Part shown: piece by piece, positions 14,065 to 25,440 of the stretch | How positions within the stretch are numbered: position 1 is the stretch's first letter | How the letters are laid out: each line of letters opens with the position of its first letter | Assembly: GCF_024713975.1 (NCBI RefSeq) | Contig: NC_091097.1 | Location: forward strand, 9,182,361-9,246,360 | Direction of reading: 5' to 3' | Length of the DNA: 64,000 nucleotides | Origin: Paralichthys olivaceus | Taxonomy: Eukaryota; Chordata; Actinopteri; Pleuronectiformes; Paralichthyidae | Notes under the pieces: model-generated | Databases searched by the model: none | Told to the model about the DNA's origin: nothing | Seen by the model: only the letters and a program-made list of their open reading frames with translations | Translations under genes and position numbers: made by a program

Positions 14065-14435
14065 GTGGAATGTAACTAAATTCAACATTACGCCAGTACT
14101 TGAGAGACTTTTACTCCATTTACATGAATAAAGTTTCTACTTACTTTGCAGATTGAGATTTTACATGAAAAACCCATAACAAGTTTATAAAATATAAAGC
14201 TTGCAACCACAGTATGAACCGTGAAATAAAGTCCTGTTCACCCAGCTACAAACTTTGAATGCTAGTTATATATAAATACATCAGCAAAATAATACAGTTG
14301 TTCAGGTGAGTAAACAATAAATTTACACTCACAGGAGCCATTTTCCTGCATTACGAGTACTTTTACTTAAATCTATATTTCTAATACATGACTTATATTT
14401 GTAATGGAGTAATTATTTAAGTACCTCAGTAACTC
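14065..14435 (+). mobile_element. MITE-like repeat B, copy 1
   Basis: GTGGAATGTAACTAA, GTACTTGAGAGACTTTTACTCCA, GATTGAGATTTTACATGAAAAAC and GAGTACTTTTACTTAAA follow a family I recognise from many teleost genomes. Its full copies carry inverted ends (AGAGGTGGAA...TTCCACCTCT), which suggests a non-autonomous DNA transposon. No transposase is present. Confidence 0.6.
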
Positions 14436-14503
14436 ATCCATCACAAGGCACTTTGTGTATTTTATATCTGTGGGCACAGAGCTGGCTCAGAGCACCTCCA
14501 CCT

Positions 14504-14560
14504 GTACCAGAGGGTCAATCAGCTCAGCTGAGGGCTGTTAGCTGATTGAGCCTCTGGTAC
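14504..14560. other. Strong hairpin, 21-bp stem
   Basis: Arm 14504-14524 (GTACCAGAGGGTCAATCAGC then T) pairs with 14540-14560 at 20 of 21 positions, around a 15-base loop. Pairing does not extend beyond the stem. It lies between two inverted copies of MITE-like repeat B. It could be a small-RNA precursor, a transposon end or a local inverted duplication; the sequence alone does not decide. Confidence 0.6.
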
Positions 14561-14910
14561 AAAAGGCAGCGGCAGAGCTGCTGCAGACAGACAGACGAGG
14601 ACATGAGACGCACATGAGACGCACATGAGCGAAGCGCATAGAGAAGACACACATGAAAGACAGGGACAGAACCGAGCTGCAAAGCTGAGGTGCCAGCTGA
14701 AATAGCTAGCAAGTTGAAGTTGAGAGTTTTGTGAGTTTGTTTGTGTTAAGAAAATGCTGACAAGCAGCAGTTTAGTGTCTGGCTGTGTGGGAGACAACCA
14801 GACATTGCCACGATATCCATAAAGAATGTGATAGTAGAGTGAAGTTGAAAATAACATCTGCAAAGATGATAAACTTTTAGCAACTGATCAATTTAATTTC
14901 TTTGCTTCTC

Positions 14911-15075
14911 AGAGGTGGAAAAAATATCAGATCCTTGACTTACATAAAAGTTCCTATGCAGCAACATAAACATCTACTTTTTCAAGTAAAAGCTTGTAAT
15001 CCTGCATGTGTGTTAGTGCGGAGGTGAATGAGCAAAAGTATTTGTTTGGGCTCTTGATTCATACATTATAATATT
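14911..15075 (-). mobile_element. MITE-like repeat B, copy 2 (inverted end)
   Basis: AGAGGTGGAAAAAATATCAG followed by ATCCTTGACTTACATAAAAG and TTTTCAAGTAAAAGCTTGTAATCCTGC is the opposite end of the same family in reverse orientation. It sits about 480 bases from copy 1. Confidence 0.6.
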
Positions 15076-16518
15076 TTACATAAAAACACATTTGTATTCT
15101 AGTCCAGTGATTCCTATGGTATGAACTCAAATATAACATACTAAATTAAATCTGATGTCTGACTCAGAACCAGATTTGGTTGTTGCCATGAGAAGCTGAA
15201 TAGAGCCAGGTTTTGTCAGAGATCCCGGAGCCTGAAACACTATTTCTTTTTCTCAGAACAGACGGCTTAGTGATGCAGCAAGCTGCCATGGAAACCAGAG
15301 TTGTCTGTTGTGTTGGTCGTGTCAGAGATCCGCCCTTTTGCTCTGACCCCTTTCCTCTGTGGCGGCACACTTTCCCCCGGGGATTTCACACACAACATCT
15401 GCCCTGTCTCTCCGGACCACCACCCTCCTCCTGACCCACCCACTCAAAAAGCCAGGGAGCTTCTGGATGGGCTCTGCTCAACAAAAGGCCATCCACACAC
15501 ACCTGCTGAGAGGGTTAGAGGTCATCATCCAAACAGAGGCACACTATCATGACCTCCAGCCTGCATTGGACTCCCATACAACACATTCTTCCACTTTCTA
15601 TGAAGAACAAGGAGGAGAGGAGAACAATTCCTTTAATCCTGCTTTGAGCTATCAATGAAAAAAAAATCAGTATTAATTGAAATGTCTACTGAGAACAGAA
15701 AGGATCTGAATATTTCAAACTTTAAATCAGCCTCCCAAAACTCTTTCCCAGTATTTTCCCTGGTGAACGCATAGCTACTGCATCATGTGACCGCTGGATG
15801 TGGAGACAGAAGAAGACGAAGGAGTTCCCTGTTGTGTCTGTTCGGGCTCACTGTGCTGCCTGCTGCCTTGCCGAGCCCTAAAGGAATCACCCGGCCCTCA
15901 TCAATCTGCTTCCACATTCCACAATAGCTGACAAAGGGACTCCACTCTCTCAGCGGCAGATGGCCTCGCCTCGGGCTGTCCACGCCAAGCGCCCATTGTT
16001 TAGTCTCTGGGGTTTGATGCAGGGACCTTTGCTCCTCCTCCTTCAGTGTCACTGGAGGATACTGGGGTGCAGAAGTTGAATTCAGCCTCTGAATTTGGTG
16101 ATACAAAATATCTAATATTTAATGGTTGCTTTAAAATGAGCTGCACTGCATGGACTTGAATCTTTAAAAAACATGGAACACAATGTAAAATAGAGTCTGT
16201 AAATTAAATAAAATAAAATATCTGCGCGCTGACAAAAAAGCTGTGATCTCTCTGGATTAGCCTGATTCCCACAAGAATACAGGAGGTAAGCTGAGCCCCA
16301 GCAGGAAAACAGCAACAGAGTTTCACAGTTTGGTTTGATACAGCGAGCCACAGTTTCTTTTTTTGTCAACAAACAAAAAGTTAAAATACAGGAATTTTGA
16401 AGAAACAAATAAAAGTATATTTTGAGGATTTTTTCTGTTTTCGTCATTAAAAATATTAATGTGATATAATGTAGGGAAAAATATGTCATGATTGCAACTT
16501 CAACAAGCTGATTCCATT

Positions 16519-16740
16519 GGTGGATAGTAACTATTTACATCCAATTAAGTAGAGTTCTTAAGTTCAGATTTGACGTATTAGTACTTTACTTTCATATTTT
16601 AATTGTGTGCTATTTTATACTTGTATCTCACTACATGTCAGCAGAAAATATTGTACATTTTAGTCCAATTAAATGTATTTACAGTAACTTCTTAAATTAC
16701 TGTGAAATACCTCAACTAAATTACTAAATTACTAGAATAA
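16519..16740 (+). mobile_element. MITE-like repeat B, copy 3
   Basis: TGGTGGATAGTAACTATTTACATCC, GTACTTTACTTTCAT, GCTATTTTATACTTGTATCTCACTAC and GTACATTTTAGTCC follow the 5' half of the family. Confidence 0.55.
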
Positions 16741-17654
16741 AAGCTTAACTGAATGCTGTGAACTCTTGAGGTGATTGGAAAGTCTCTGCATGAACTATAG
16801 GAAGAGTGTTTATATGCTTAAGTGTTTTATAGTAGATCAATGTTTTAGGTATTGATCCTGATGGCCACTCTAGTAGCAATACTCAAAACAAGACTATCAT
16901 TTATTTATTGTATCGTGTCCACCCCTCATTTGAGGTCACAACCATCCAAACCTTTGGGAAACAGAGGTCAGTTGTACTTTTACACCCAGATGAAGTTACA
17001 CACGTGTCTTTGTGAGATTTGAAGGTGCAGTTTGGTTAAAGGTCTTGTAACAATTTTATGGCCTTTCTTTGGAGCGCTCTTCCTTTCCTTAGAAGAGGAA
17101 GGAACTCTCCTTTATGATGTGGGATTCCTTGAACGTGCCCGGTGAAAGCTGGCTGCAGCTTTGACTGACTCCATTCAGCAATTAACATTAAGCTGCCTGT
17201 CCATTAGAGAGCATGCAGCCCCGGCTCTCTGGGCTTTTTGTGAGGGCGCTGGCTATGTTTAACACATCTGTTGTCTCCCATGTCTGAGCAACCCACAGAC
17301 AGGTCTGCTCACAGTGATCCTTTTATTTGGCCCTGAAAGGACCTATAGGGGCTCCTGATAGATGGCCTGCGTTCCAAAGAAAGAGGAAAGCCTTATAATG
17401 GGAAGAATGGGGAGCCAACACTCCAGCACACCCCCTACCCCAAGCCCCTAAACATCCTTTTAAAGGGATCCTCTTAAACAGGCTGATGCTGAGCCTAATC
17501 AGGTTGAAACGAGCCATGAACCATGTCCAAGCAAATTTGAATTCCCGCTCTTTCCTTTTACATGGAAAAAGAAAATGGATGTCCGTTTTCATTCACTTTA
17601 CGATGTGAGTATTACTAGCAGGATCAAACTTGAAAGTAAAAAGAAGGATAACTA

Positions 17655-18025
17655 AAATGGCACCCAGTTGAGCGTATACCTCCACCAGGGGCCCTATCTT
17701 GAAATATATTGACATAAAGAAAGTGACAAATAAAATATTCCAGAGCCATTCTTTTTTCTTGGCCCATGTCTCATCCTTCCAGCATGTTTTGTGGAAATCT
17801 GTTCAGTAGTTGTGTAATCCTGCTGAGCAACCAACCCACCAACCAACAAGCAAACCAAATGTTCACACTCAAAGATTCCCTAAATGTTTTTTGTATCAAG
17901 ATTCATTAATTACATTTGGAAAAACTTGAAAAACTTGGAAAAAAGACAAAGTAAAAAACAACACCCTCTCTTGCAAAGCAACAAACAATGGACAGGGGTG
18001 AAAACATAACCTCCTTGGTGGACCA
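17655..18025 (-). repeat. Teleost interspersed repeat A, nearly full length
   Basis: Begins CACCCAGTTGAGCGTATACCTCC and ends AAACATAACCTCCTTGGTGG, so both family ends are present in minus orientation. Internal matches include TTGGCCCATGTCTCATCC and GGAAATCTGTTCAGTAGTTG. An extra A-rich segment of about 100 bases near 17,870-17,990 looks like an insertion or a diverged middle. Confidence 0.65.
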
Positions 18026-19150
18026 GTCTGGACTTCTGTTTCCAATAGCTCATGTTTGAAGCAGAGATTTTTGGCCACATGTTTAAAACAGCGAGGCCTG
18101 GACAGTGTAACAGAGGATTATGTTACATCCATGGGAGTGGAGTGTGAGGGGGGTCACTCAGAGGATGTTTACCGCAGTGTTTCGGCATCAGTGATCAGGA
18201 CAGCACATGGATGGAAAGACAATAGACAAAACAATGTCCTATTTAGAGATGGGTCAGTGCTATTAATAAACCAGAGCAAGGGTCAGAGGAGGTGGGATGG
18301 AGAATGAAGACAATGTCTCATGTTGTCTGCTCAGGATGTGTCTAATTTATTCCTGTACACTCGTCACTATTCTCAGGTAAATTGGTGACATGTTGCCTTC
18401 ACGGCTGGTCTGTGTGTCAGGCTCTCGCTTGCTGATGACTAATGCTGTTATCAGAGTAAAGGACCTGCAGGTCTGCTCCATTTGTCACACTAAGCTGTTA
18501 TTTTGACATGTCTAAGAGGCCCAGTTACATCAGTTAAAAACAGAGATAAAACTCAGCCTGTCAAAGCAGACCTAGGGAAATTCTCTGCAGCTCAGGCAGC
18601 TGATGGTTCCTTAACGTCTACCATATCAGCTGTGGTGGAGTCTGTTGTTTTTGATTCTGCTGTAAAACATGCAGTGTGTCGATCTCAGGGATGATGCTGA
18701 CGCGCTGCAGGGCTCGATAATCCCCCGGTGGTGTGCACTCCTCAATGTGTCCTGTGTGTTATTCCAGGAATTCCCTCTCCATTGTCCATCAGCTTGTGAG
18801 ATCCCTTTTACATCAAAATAGACACTTGTGGCCAGATACAATGGGCAGCATTGTTTCTCTGTGAAAGGAGAGCATGTGCTTTGCTAATGCCGCACTTGCA
18901 GCGGACAACCACCACACTCAGCCTTTGATTAAGGAGCAGAGTTATGCGTGGATGACTTCCTCCAAGGTGCCTGGAGGTTGTGGGAAAGGGCCAGTGAGTG
19001 GGCGTGGCCTCACTGAGGCAGGCCTCAGTGGAAGGACTGAGTCCAGCTGAGCAGGGAGGGGGATGATGGGGATGGAGGGGGTCCTTACTGTAGATCACAT
19101 GACCACAACTATTCGAAACAGCATTTGACTGACTCCAACCTCGTGTGAAT

Positions 19151-19168
19151 GTGTGTGTGTGTGTGTGT
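19151..19168. repeat. (GT)n microsatellite
   Basis: Nine uninterrupted GT units in intergenic DNA, about 370 bases from the first tRNA-Cys gene. Confidence 0.9.
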
Positions 19169-19536
19169 TTTCAAAGACCTACCAAGCCCAACCCCAAAAG
19201 ACACATCAATGCACAAACATGCACATTTACAGAAATCACACAATTGGATCTGTATGTGTTGAATATATTGTTGAGTTATTTAACTGAATATGATCACCAC
19301 TAATCCGTCATAGTTTAGATGTCTGATGATTGCATTGTTTATCATTAGATTTCTTGTTTGTACATTGTTTTTAGTACAAATTTATTTTAACCTGTACGAA
19401 TTCCACTCGTATGTCTTCAGTAAAGTGGATTCATCTCATAACACAGTTGTTTTGAGGTATTCTGTCTGTATTCTTTCTGAATGTGCTCATGTTTGTTCAT
19501 TATGAGGTTGACTCTGTAAATGTTGGTGACTCATAA

Positions 19537-19608
19537 AGGGGGCATCCGGATTTGAACCGGAGACCTCTTGATCTGCAGTCAAATGCTCTACCACTGAGCT
19601 ATACCCCC
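19537..19608 (-). tRNA. tRNA-Cys (GCA)
   Basis: The 72-nt cloverleaf folds fully: 7-bp acceptor stem (GGGGGTA with TGCCCCC), D-arm GCTC/GAGC, 5-bp anticodon stem with loop CTGCAGA (anticodon GCA at plus 19574-19576), and a perfect T-stem TCCGG/CCGGA. Discriminator base U73 is the known identity base of tRNA-Cys. A box TAGCTCAGTGG and B box GGTTCAAATCC are intact. There is no intron. Immediately downstream there is only TTT, and I find no TTTT within about 90 bases. Confidence 0.95.
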
Positions 19609-21640
19609 TCTTGTTAACTACTGAGAAGCCTCACTACTCTGACAATACATTGTGATGCTTAACTTTCTCTCTCTAACTCAAGTCAGTTTTGGGCATGATC
19701 AGTTAAACATGTTCGGCTCAAGAATGAGAAAGCTATGAGACAGAAACATTTTCATTTGTCCTAATCAAATAAACGTGATGGTTAAATTAAGCAAATTTCG
19801 ATATTTTTTTGTTTCAAAGTTTTGAAACCATGAAAGTTCATTAAGATTTCTAAGGGGTAATTTTCTTTATATAAGGACTCTACTCTACTTTTCCACACTG
19901 CAACATAAGACTAGTGAGTCCTCATTAACAATAAAGAAATAAAAATGTTTAAAAGAACAAGGATAACATCTGAATCACAGGTCGAGACAGATCTCTGTCT
20001 ACTCAATAGATGACATATTCCAGACTGATTCTGCATCATCACTACTAAGAGCCACGCTTTGTCTGGGGGCCAGAAACAGACGACACAATGGTCCTGGAAC
20101 AGAGACAGGGGGCTCATCCATGGTCACTGTTGGTGTTCGGCCTGATCTCAGCACATCTGTCTGCAGTGTGAGGGCCACAGACGGCCTCCAATTAAACATA
20201 GTGATTAGCATGGCGCCCGTATGCAAGCCTATGAGGATGAGGGGTCGGCTGCCTTCTGAAGGAGATTAAGAGAAGAGTGCAGGCAGGGAGGAGCACCTGC
20301 CATCCGTCTGTTCAAAGACTGGCAGAGCATGAGATCTAAAACTAACTGTCTTTCAAGTGCAGTCTTCCAGAAGTGGAATTGATATTTAATCACTTTCATG
20401 CTCGTGAGTTACATCAAACAGGGAAAGTGAATCACCAGTTAGATGTGTCTGAGAATAAATGCAGTCTGGCATGTGTGCAACCCAAAACTCTTCATGTGAT
20501 TTTTCCTGATATCTGCAACCTGATCTCCTCCATCTTAATCATGCCATGCAGTGTTTGGATCCCAACCTAACCTGCTCCTGTCATGCATGTCTCCCATGGG
20601 AAATCATAAGGCTTGTAAGCAGTGCTAATGCTACAGTTTCCCACGCATACAACAAGAGCTAAAAGGGGCTAATGCTCGCAGAGGGCAGCTACAGAATCAT
20701 GTTTCTGGCACCGATGTACAGAAATACTTTGAAAGAAATATACCCAGGATTCACTCAGCTTCAAAGTCGTGGTGTGAACAGGGCAGGAGTACATGATTTT
20801 ACAGTTTACGCAATGAAATGTAGTCAGAGAAATATGCCAACAAGCGAAATCCCTATTCTTTTCATGAGCTCCTGACAGTAGAATAAGGACTCTGCTAATC
20901 CATTTAATATGAGAGGATCAGCCTGGTTGGACCCACCACAGGGGATAAACCGCTGCTCTGTGGGATGGAAGCTGCTCTTGTTCCCTGGCTGGAGCTGGGC
21001 CAGGGCCGGTGCCAGAAATGAATCTCAGTAACACACAGAACAGATTCCCTTAGTTGACCAGGTTGGAAAGAAGGTGTGTGACTGTATGTGTGTTTGTGGA
21101 GTCTGAAACGATACAGGATTTCCTGACAGGTGGTATGTTGAATATAAGCCATGTGGTAACCCCTTGGCCTTATCCGTTAATTTGTCCTGTATGAGTCCTC
21201 CTGCTGTCATTGAACATCATTTAACGTTTCACTGATTTTAATTGCAATTAACAGATCATGCAATTAACGGATCATGAAAATAAATAGTAGCTTATCAGAT
21301 GTGGGAAAATCACCGAAAAAAGCCCAACTCCTGGATTTACATCAACAGCTGTGCGTCAGGGGCTGCATCCTTCGGAAACTGCATATGAAGCCCGATGGTG
21401 TCATGGTGTGACTATGGCGAAGGCTTCTTCAAATCTATCTGAGGATTCACTGTACGTTAGTGAGGAAGCTAGTGCGGGAGGAAGCTCCCGCTTAGGGCGG
21501 GAAAAGCTCGTGATGCAAATAGGAAATACTTTAAATTTATACTTAAATTTAGCCTTCTGGGTCTAATGAGTCTACCAAGGATGCAACCTCTGAACTGGGA
21601 AAGAGCTAATTTAAGGCAAGATAGGTTTGGGATTTTAAAG

Positions 21641-21720
21641 TAATATAGATAGTTTAACATTTTGGGAAATAACTTATACATTCTGGCCTCAAGCGTGAGA
21701 ATGAGTGAATCTCTCAATAT
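21641..21720. repeat. Fragment of teleost repeat C
   Basis: ATAGTTTAACATTTTGGGAAATAACTTAT matches the start of the same family seen at 37,780; the rest is too diverged to follow. Confidence 0.4.
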
Positions 21721-22547
21721 GTCAAGTTATTGGGTTTAAGGAAAACAGGCCAATTAACCAATTTTCCTTTACAGAGAAGTTAGGGGAAATCATTTATAGC
21801 CTACACATTAAGTACTGTATGTTCAACCAATTACCAGTGTCTTGACAATTAGTCAGGATTGACTATTGTCTCTGACTGTTTTCAGATGGGTGGAAATAAT
21901 TTAGCTACGACATCTGCCACAGTCACATCTGCTTTACATTGTCATGGCTCCATAATTTGTCTTGTCTCTCGTGTTGCTGTGCATCACCCGACTCCCTGCT
22001 GAGCCAACTCTTGGTAAACAATAAACCAAGACTGAACTTTACCGCTCGGCATTACAAAAACATGTACTAAAAGATCCTCACGAGTCGTAAAAACAACAAA
22101 GGTTGAAATGCTGTAGACTGTGGAGCTGAGGCAGGGTGATTAATCATCCTGCTTGGTAATGAGCCTCTGGATGCAGAGTAAACATTCATTGAAATCTTAA
22201 ATAGCAACATATGAGATGTAGTATTGTAGTGTACTGTGGGGACATTTGGAGGAGAATTTGTGATAAAGCTCAGGGGGCAACAAGAATGAAAGTAATTTTC
22301 CATCCTTTTGTGTTGGGGGATGTTTGTGGTAGTTTTATTTCTACTAGTTGGGAGATGACATCATGGTTTTACTTAAATCTTACTGCAGGAGCTTGTTACA
22401 GTCATTTTGGATGATTCATTTTTATCCTCCTGTTTGCCTTTATCATTGGGGACTTCACCTCTCTTTTGCTCATAAACTTCTTTTCCAGGAAGTCATTTCT
22501 GTATTTCTGTTTCTGTTTGATTCCAGTAAAAGTATGGACATATGATG

Positions 22548-22735
22548 ACATCCACCAAGGAGGTTCTACTCTTGTTTGTTGGTTAGTTTGTTTGTGAGCA
22601 AACAACACAAAAACTTTTTGACAAAACATGGAGGAAGGGTGTGGTATGGGCTGGGGAAGAACCCATTCAATTTTGGTGCAGATTCAGCTCAGAGGAATCC
22701 AGGATCTTTTCATCACTTTCTTTAACGTTGTGTGT
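22548..22735 (+). repeat. Teleost interspersed repeat A, 5' part
   Basis: CACCAAGGAGGTTCTAC then TTTGTTTGTGAGCAAAC, GAAGAACCCATTCAATTTTG and TCATCACTTTCTTTAACGTTG follow the family consensus order. The far end is missing. Confidence 0.65.
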
Positions 22736-23016
22736 TTTTTTTTCACTGTTTTTTTTCAGTGTTATTCTAATTCATTATTAAAAACTACCAATCCTATCAG
22801 TAAAATAGTTGGAAAAAATCGAGTTTATATTTATATATTTTGTTTTCTACCTATTCTTGCAGGCTAAACATCTCTCGGCAACAACTACAGTATTTCAGAG
22901 TGGACAGAAACACTAATCCTGGGTTTTGTCTGGTGAACTGCACAGAAATCAAATTATTTAGGAAGTGATGCTGAATTGAAATACACTTCATAAATATTTG
23001 ACAGCTTCATAAGCCA

Positions 23017-23088
23017 AGGGGGCATCCGGAATTGAACCAGAGACCTCTTGATCTGCAGTCAAATGCTCTACCACTGAGCTATACCCCC
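23017..23088 (-). tRNA. tRNA-Cys (GCA), slightly diverged T-arm
   Basis: Identical to the 19.5-kb gene except in the T-arm, where one stem base change leaves a U:G wobble (TCTGG/CCGGA) and one T-loop base differs (TTCAATT). Anticodon GCA is at plus 23054-23056; U73 and the acceptor stem are unchanged. The fold is still complete, so it may be functional. No TTTT terminator is visible in about 80 bases downstream. Confidence 0.92.
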
Positions 23089-23967
23089 TATGTCAATGAC
23101 ATGTATTTTTGTCCATCACACCCAGGCTCAGCCCTCCACAGATAACCTTCTAGAGAAAAGAGAAAGGTCACACACTGTAACACCCACATCACACTGCCTG
23201 AGTGTGACCTCAGCAGTTTCCCATCGGAGCCTCCATCGCTGCAGCTCCTCTCCGCCTGCCGTCCCGTGAGAGCCTGACACATCAGGCTGCTCTGTCATTT
23301 TCACAGTAACAGATCCCACAGCCCTATTCTTCCACCATGATACACACACAGATCATATCTCCACACCTCTTCATGTTCCCCAACAGACCGCCCTCCCTGT
23401 GACACTGATGAGAAAGGAGACAACAAATAAGGAAACTGTGCCATTCTCCCCCATCATTCATAACTCAGTGTATTTGTCTTTCCTGCTTGGAGACACAGTA
23501 GTGAGGCTGTAAAGACCAGACTAGACTAGAGTCCTCCCAATTTAATGTATTAGTCATTTGATGTACCCACAACAATGAGAGACGGCACAAAGAGACAGTG
23601 CTGGGAAGCATTAGGCTGACAGAGTGGAAGTAGGCCAGGGGCAGGGGGTGAAGAGCAGGTCTATGAACAGTTATGCAAATAGCATGTGTTTGCCTGGTTA
23701 TGGAGAGAGTGAAAGGGAACAATTATAACGGCGGGGGGGGGGACTTTAAAATAGGACATCAACCACCAGCCGTGAGTTTCCTGTTTTCATTGGATCTGCT
23801 ATGTCGTGTCTTTCTCCTCTGCAGCAAAAATGTCCCTCGCCTCAGAGCACTGACTTTGTTTATTTAGTCAAGAAAGTAATAATAAACGTTACCGCTACCA
23901 ATTTGTCCTCAAAAAAAATCCAAAGTGAACCTTTAACCTACTCTTTATGTAAACTGTCAATTAAAGA

Positions 23968-24372
23968 AAAACTAGAATTGCACTCAGTAGAGCGTATATT
24001 TCCGAAAGGCCCCTTAAATTAAAACAAGCCCTATAGCTAAGGCCTCTTTACATTTCTCATCTACACGTTGATGGTAATTATAGGTATTGAGCCGTATTTG
24101 TTACCATACACCCCTAAACAATTTTTTTTCAATAAATAAATTATTTGTTGAGAAAATTACAAAGAATGCTGAAAAACTATCAAGCAAGGTTAACAGAAGT
24201 GATACAAATAATCTACATCTTTACCAAAATTTATATTATTTCTTTCTTGAGCCATGTCCAATCTTTCAAACAAGTTTCACTGAAATCTGTTCTGGAGTTT
24301 TTGTGCAATCTTGACCACAAACAAACATCCAAACCAACAACTGAGATCATGCAAATCACCTTGGTGATGGCT
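23968..24372 (-). repeat. Teleost interspersed repeat A, diverged copy
   Basis: Starts TTGCACTCAGTAGAGCGTAT and ends near CACCTTGGTGATGG; TGAGCCATGTCCAATC and TGAAATCTGTTCTGGAGTTT match the middle. Longer than the 17.7-kb copy and more mutated. Confidence 0.6.
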
Positions 24373-25239
24373 CACCCATCTGAAATATTTAAAAAAGAAA
24401 GACTGTGATGAGAGGACACAAAAGGCCATTAAAGTGCCTCAATGACGTCAATATCTTTTTCTTTGTCTGCTCGACCTCCCACTGGACGTCTCAGCAAGGT
24501 AGCCATGATGGTGAAAATGTCCTTTTACCTCAACACAAGGGACCTTTTCATACTTTTGTCATCGTACAACACCTCCCTCCCTCCTTACATTTACATCATG
24601 ATATGGAGATAACTCTGAGTTGTCAACAGCTTTTCAAAGTCTCTTGAGTGTTTATCCCATGAGTTTATTGAGCTCCTGAAGGGTCTCAAGTGTATATCCA
24701 GTTTCCAGTGACAATAAATAGCTTTGTACAGTGGAGAGATGTCAAAGCTGTTGTGGAAGAAATGAGGTTTGTCCATGACAAAAACGAATCTGACTTTGAA
24801 AAGGTTGAGTGGTTTATTTAACAGAAGAAATGATTGTGTTCTACATGTTCGGGCATGCCAGCGCGTGACCCTGCAAGCCCAGACAAATCAAACTGCTCTG
24901 GAAAAAATTAAGCCAATAGAACTGGCCACAGCAAATAAAAACAGCATCGACACACATTGAACCACAGAACTGTGCATTGATATTTTCATAATCCTGAGAA
25001 AGCCATGTGACATTCAGTCCATTTTCTTCAACACATTAAAGAACAATTCTCCCCTTTATCTTAAAAAAGTCCAACTCATCAAATCCAAGAATATGTTGTT
25101 TTCAATAAAGAAAATCTAGTAAAATCTCCCACAAATTCCACATAAAACATTTACTCTTGATTCTTAGTTATAACTCTGACATTCTGTTACTGTTGCATAA
25201 ATATTTTAATGGACAAAGTTAATTACTTACAGTCAACAC

Positions 25240-25440
25240 AAATTTTAGGTAATTCTATTGCAAATTCTGTACTTTTACTCCACTCCATTTACCTCACACA
25301 CATATGAAATACATATATGAACTGATAAAATACACTTGACAGTATATACAATTGTTGAAACTGTGTATAATGCAGCATATTCATATTTATAGTATCTTCT
25401 TATTAGACACTTTAATCTTAATACATTTGACTGATCATTG
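25240..25440 (+). mobile_element. MITE-like repeat B, copy 4
   Basis: CTGTACTTTTACTCCACTCCATTTACC and the following AT-rich body match the family's middle. Ends are not clear. Confidence 0.45.

Larger units (their letters stand above)
15076..19536. other. Intergenic, repeats and possible conserved blocks
   Basis: Besides repeat copies at 16519 and 17655, blocks at 15,840-16,080 and 17,085-17,560 are non-repetitive and balanced in composition, unlike the neutral-looking AT-rich sequence around them. No exon is recognised. Confidence 0.5.

Noticed and set aside
19011-19030. Short palindrome CACTGAGGC-AG-GCCTCAGTG
   Set aside because: The 9-bp arms with no extension are within chance expectation for this window.
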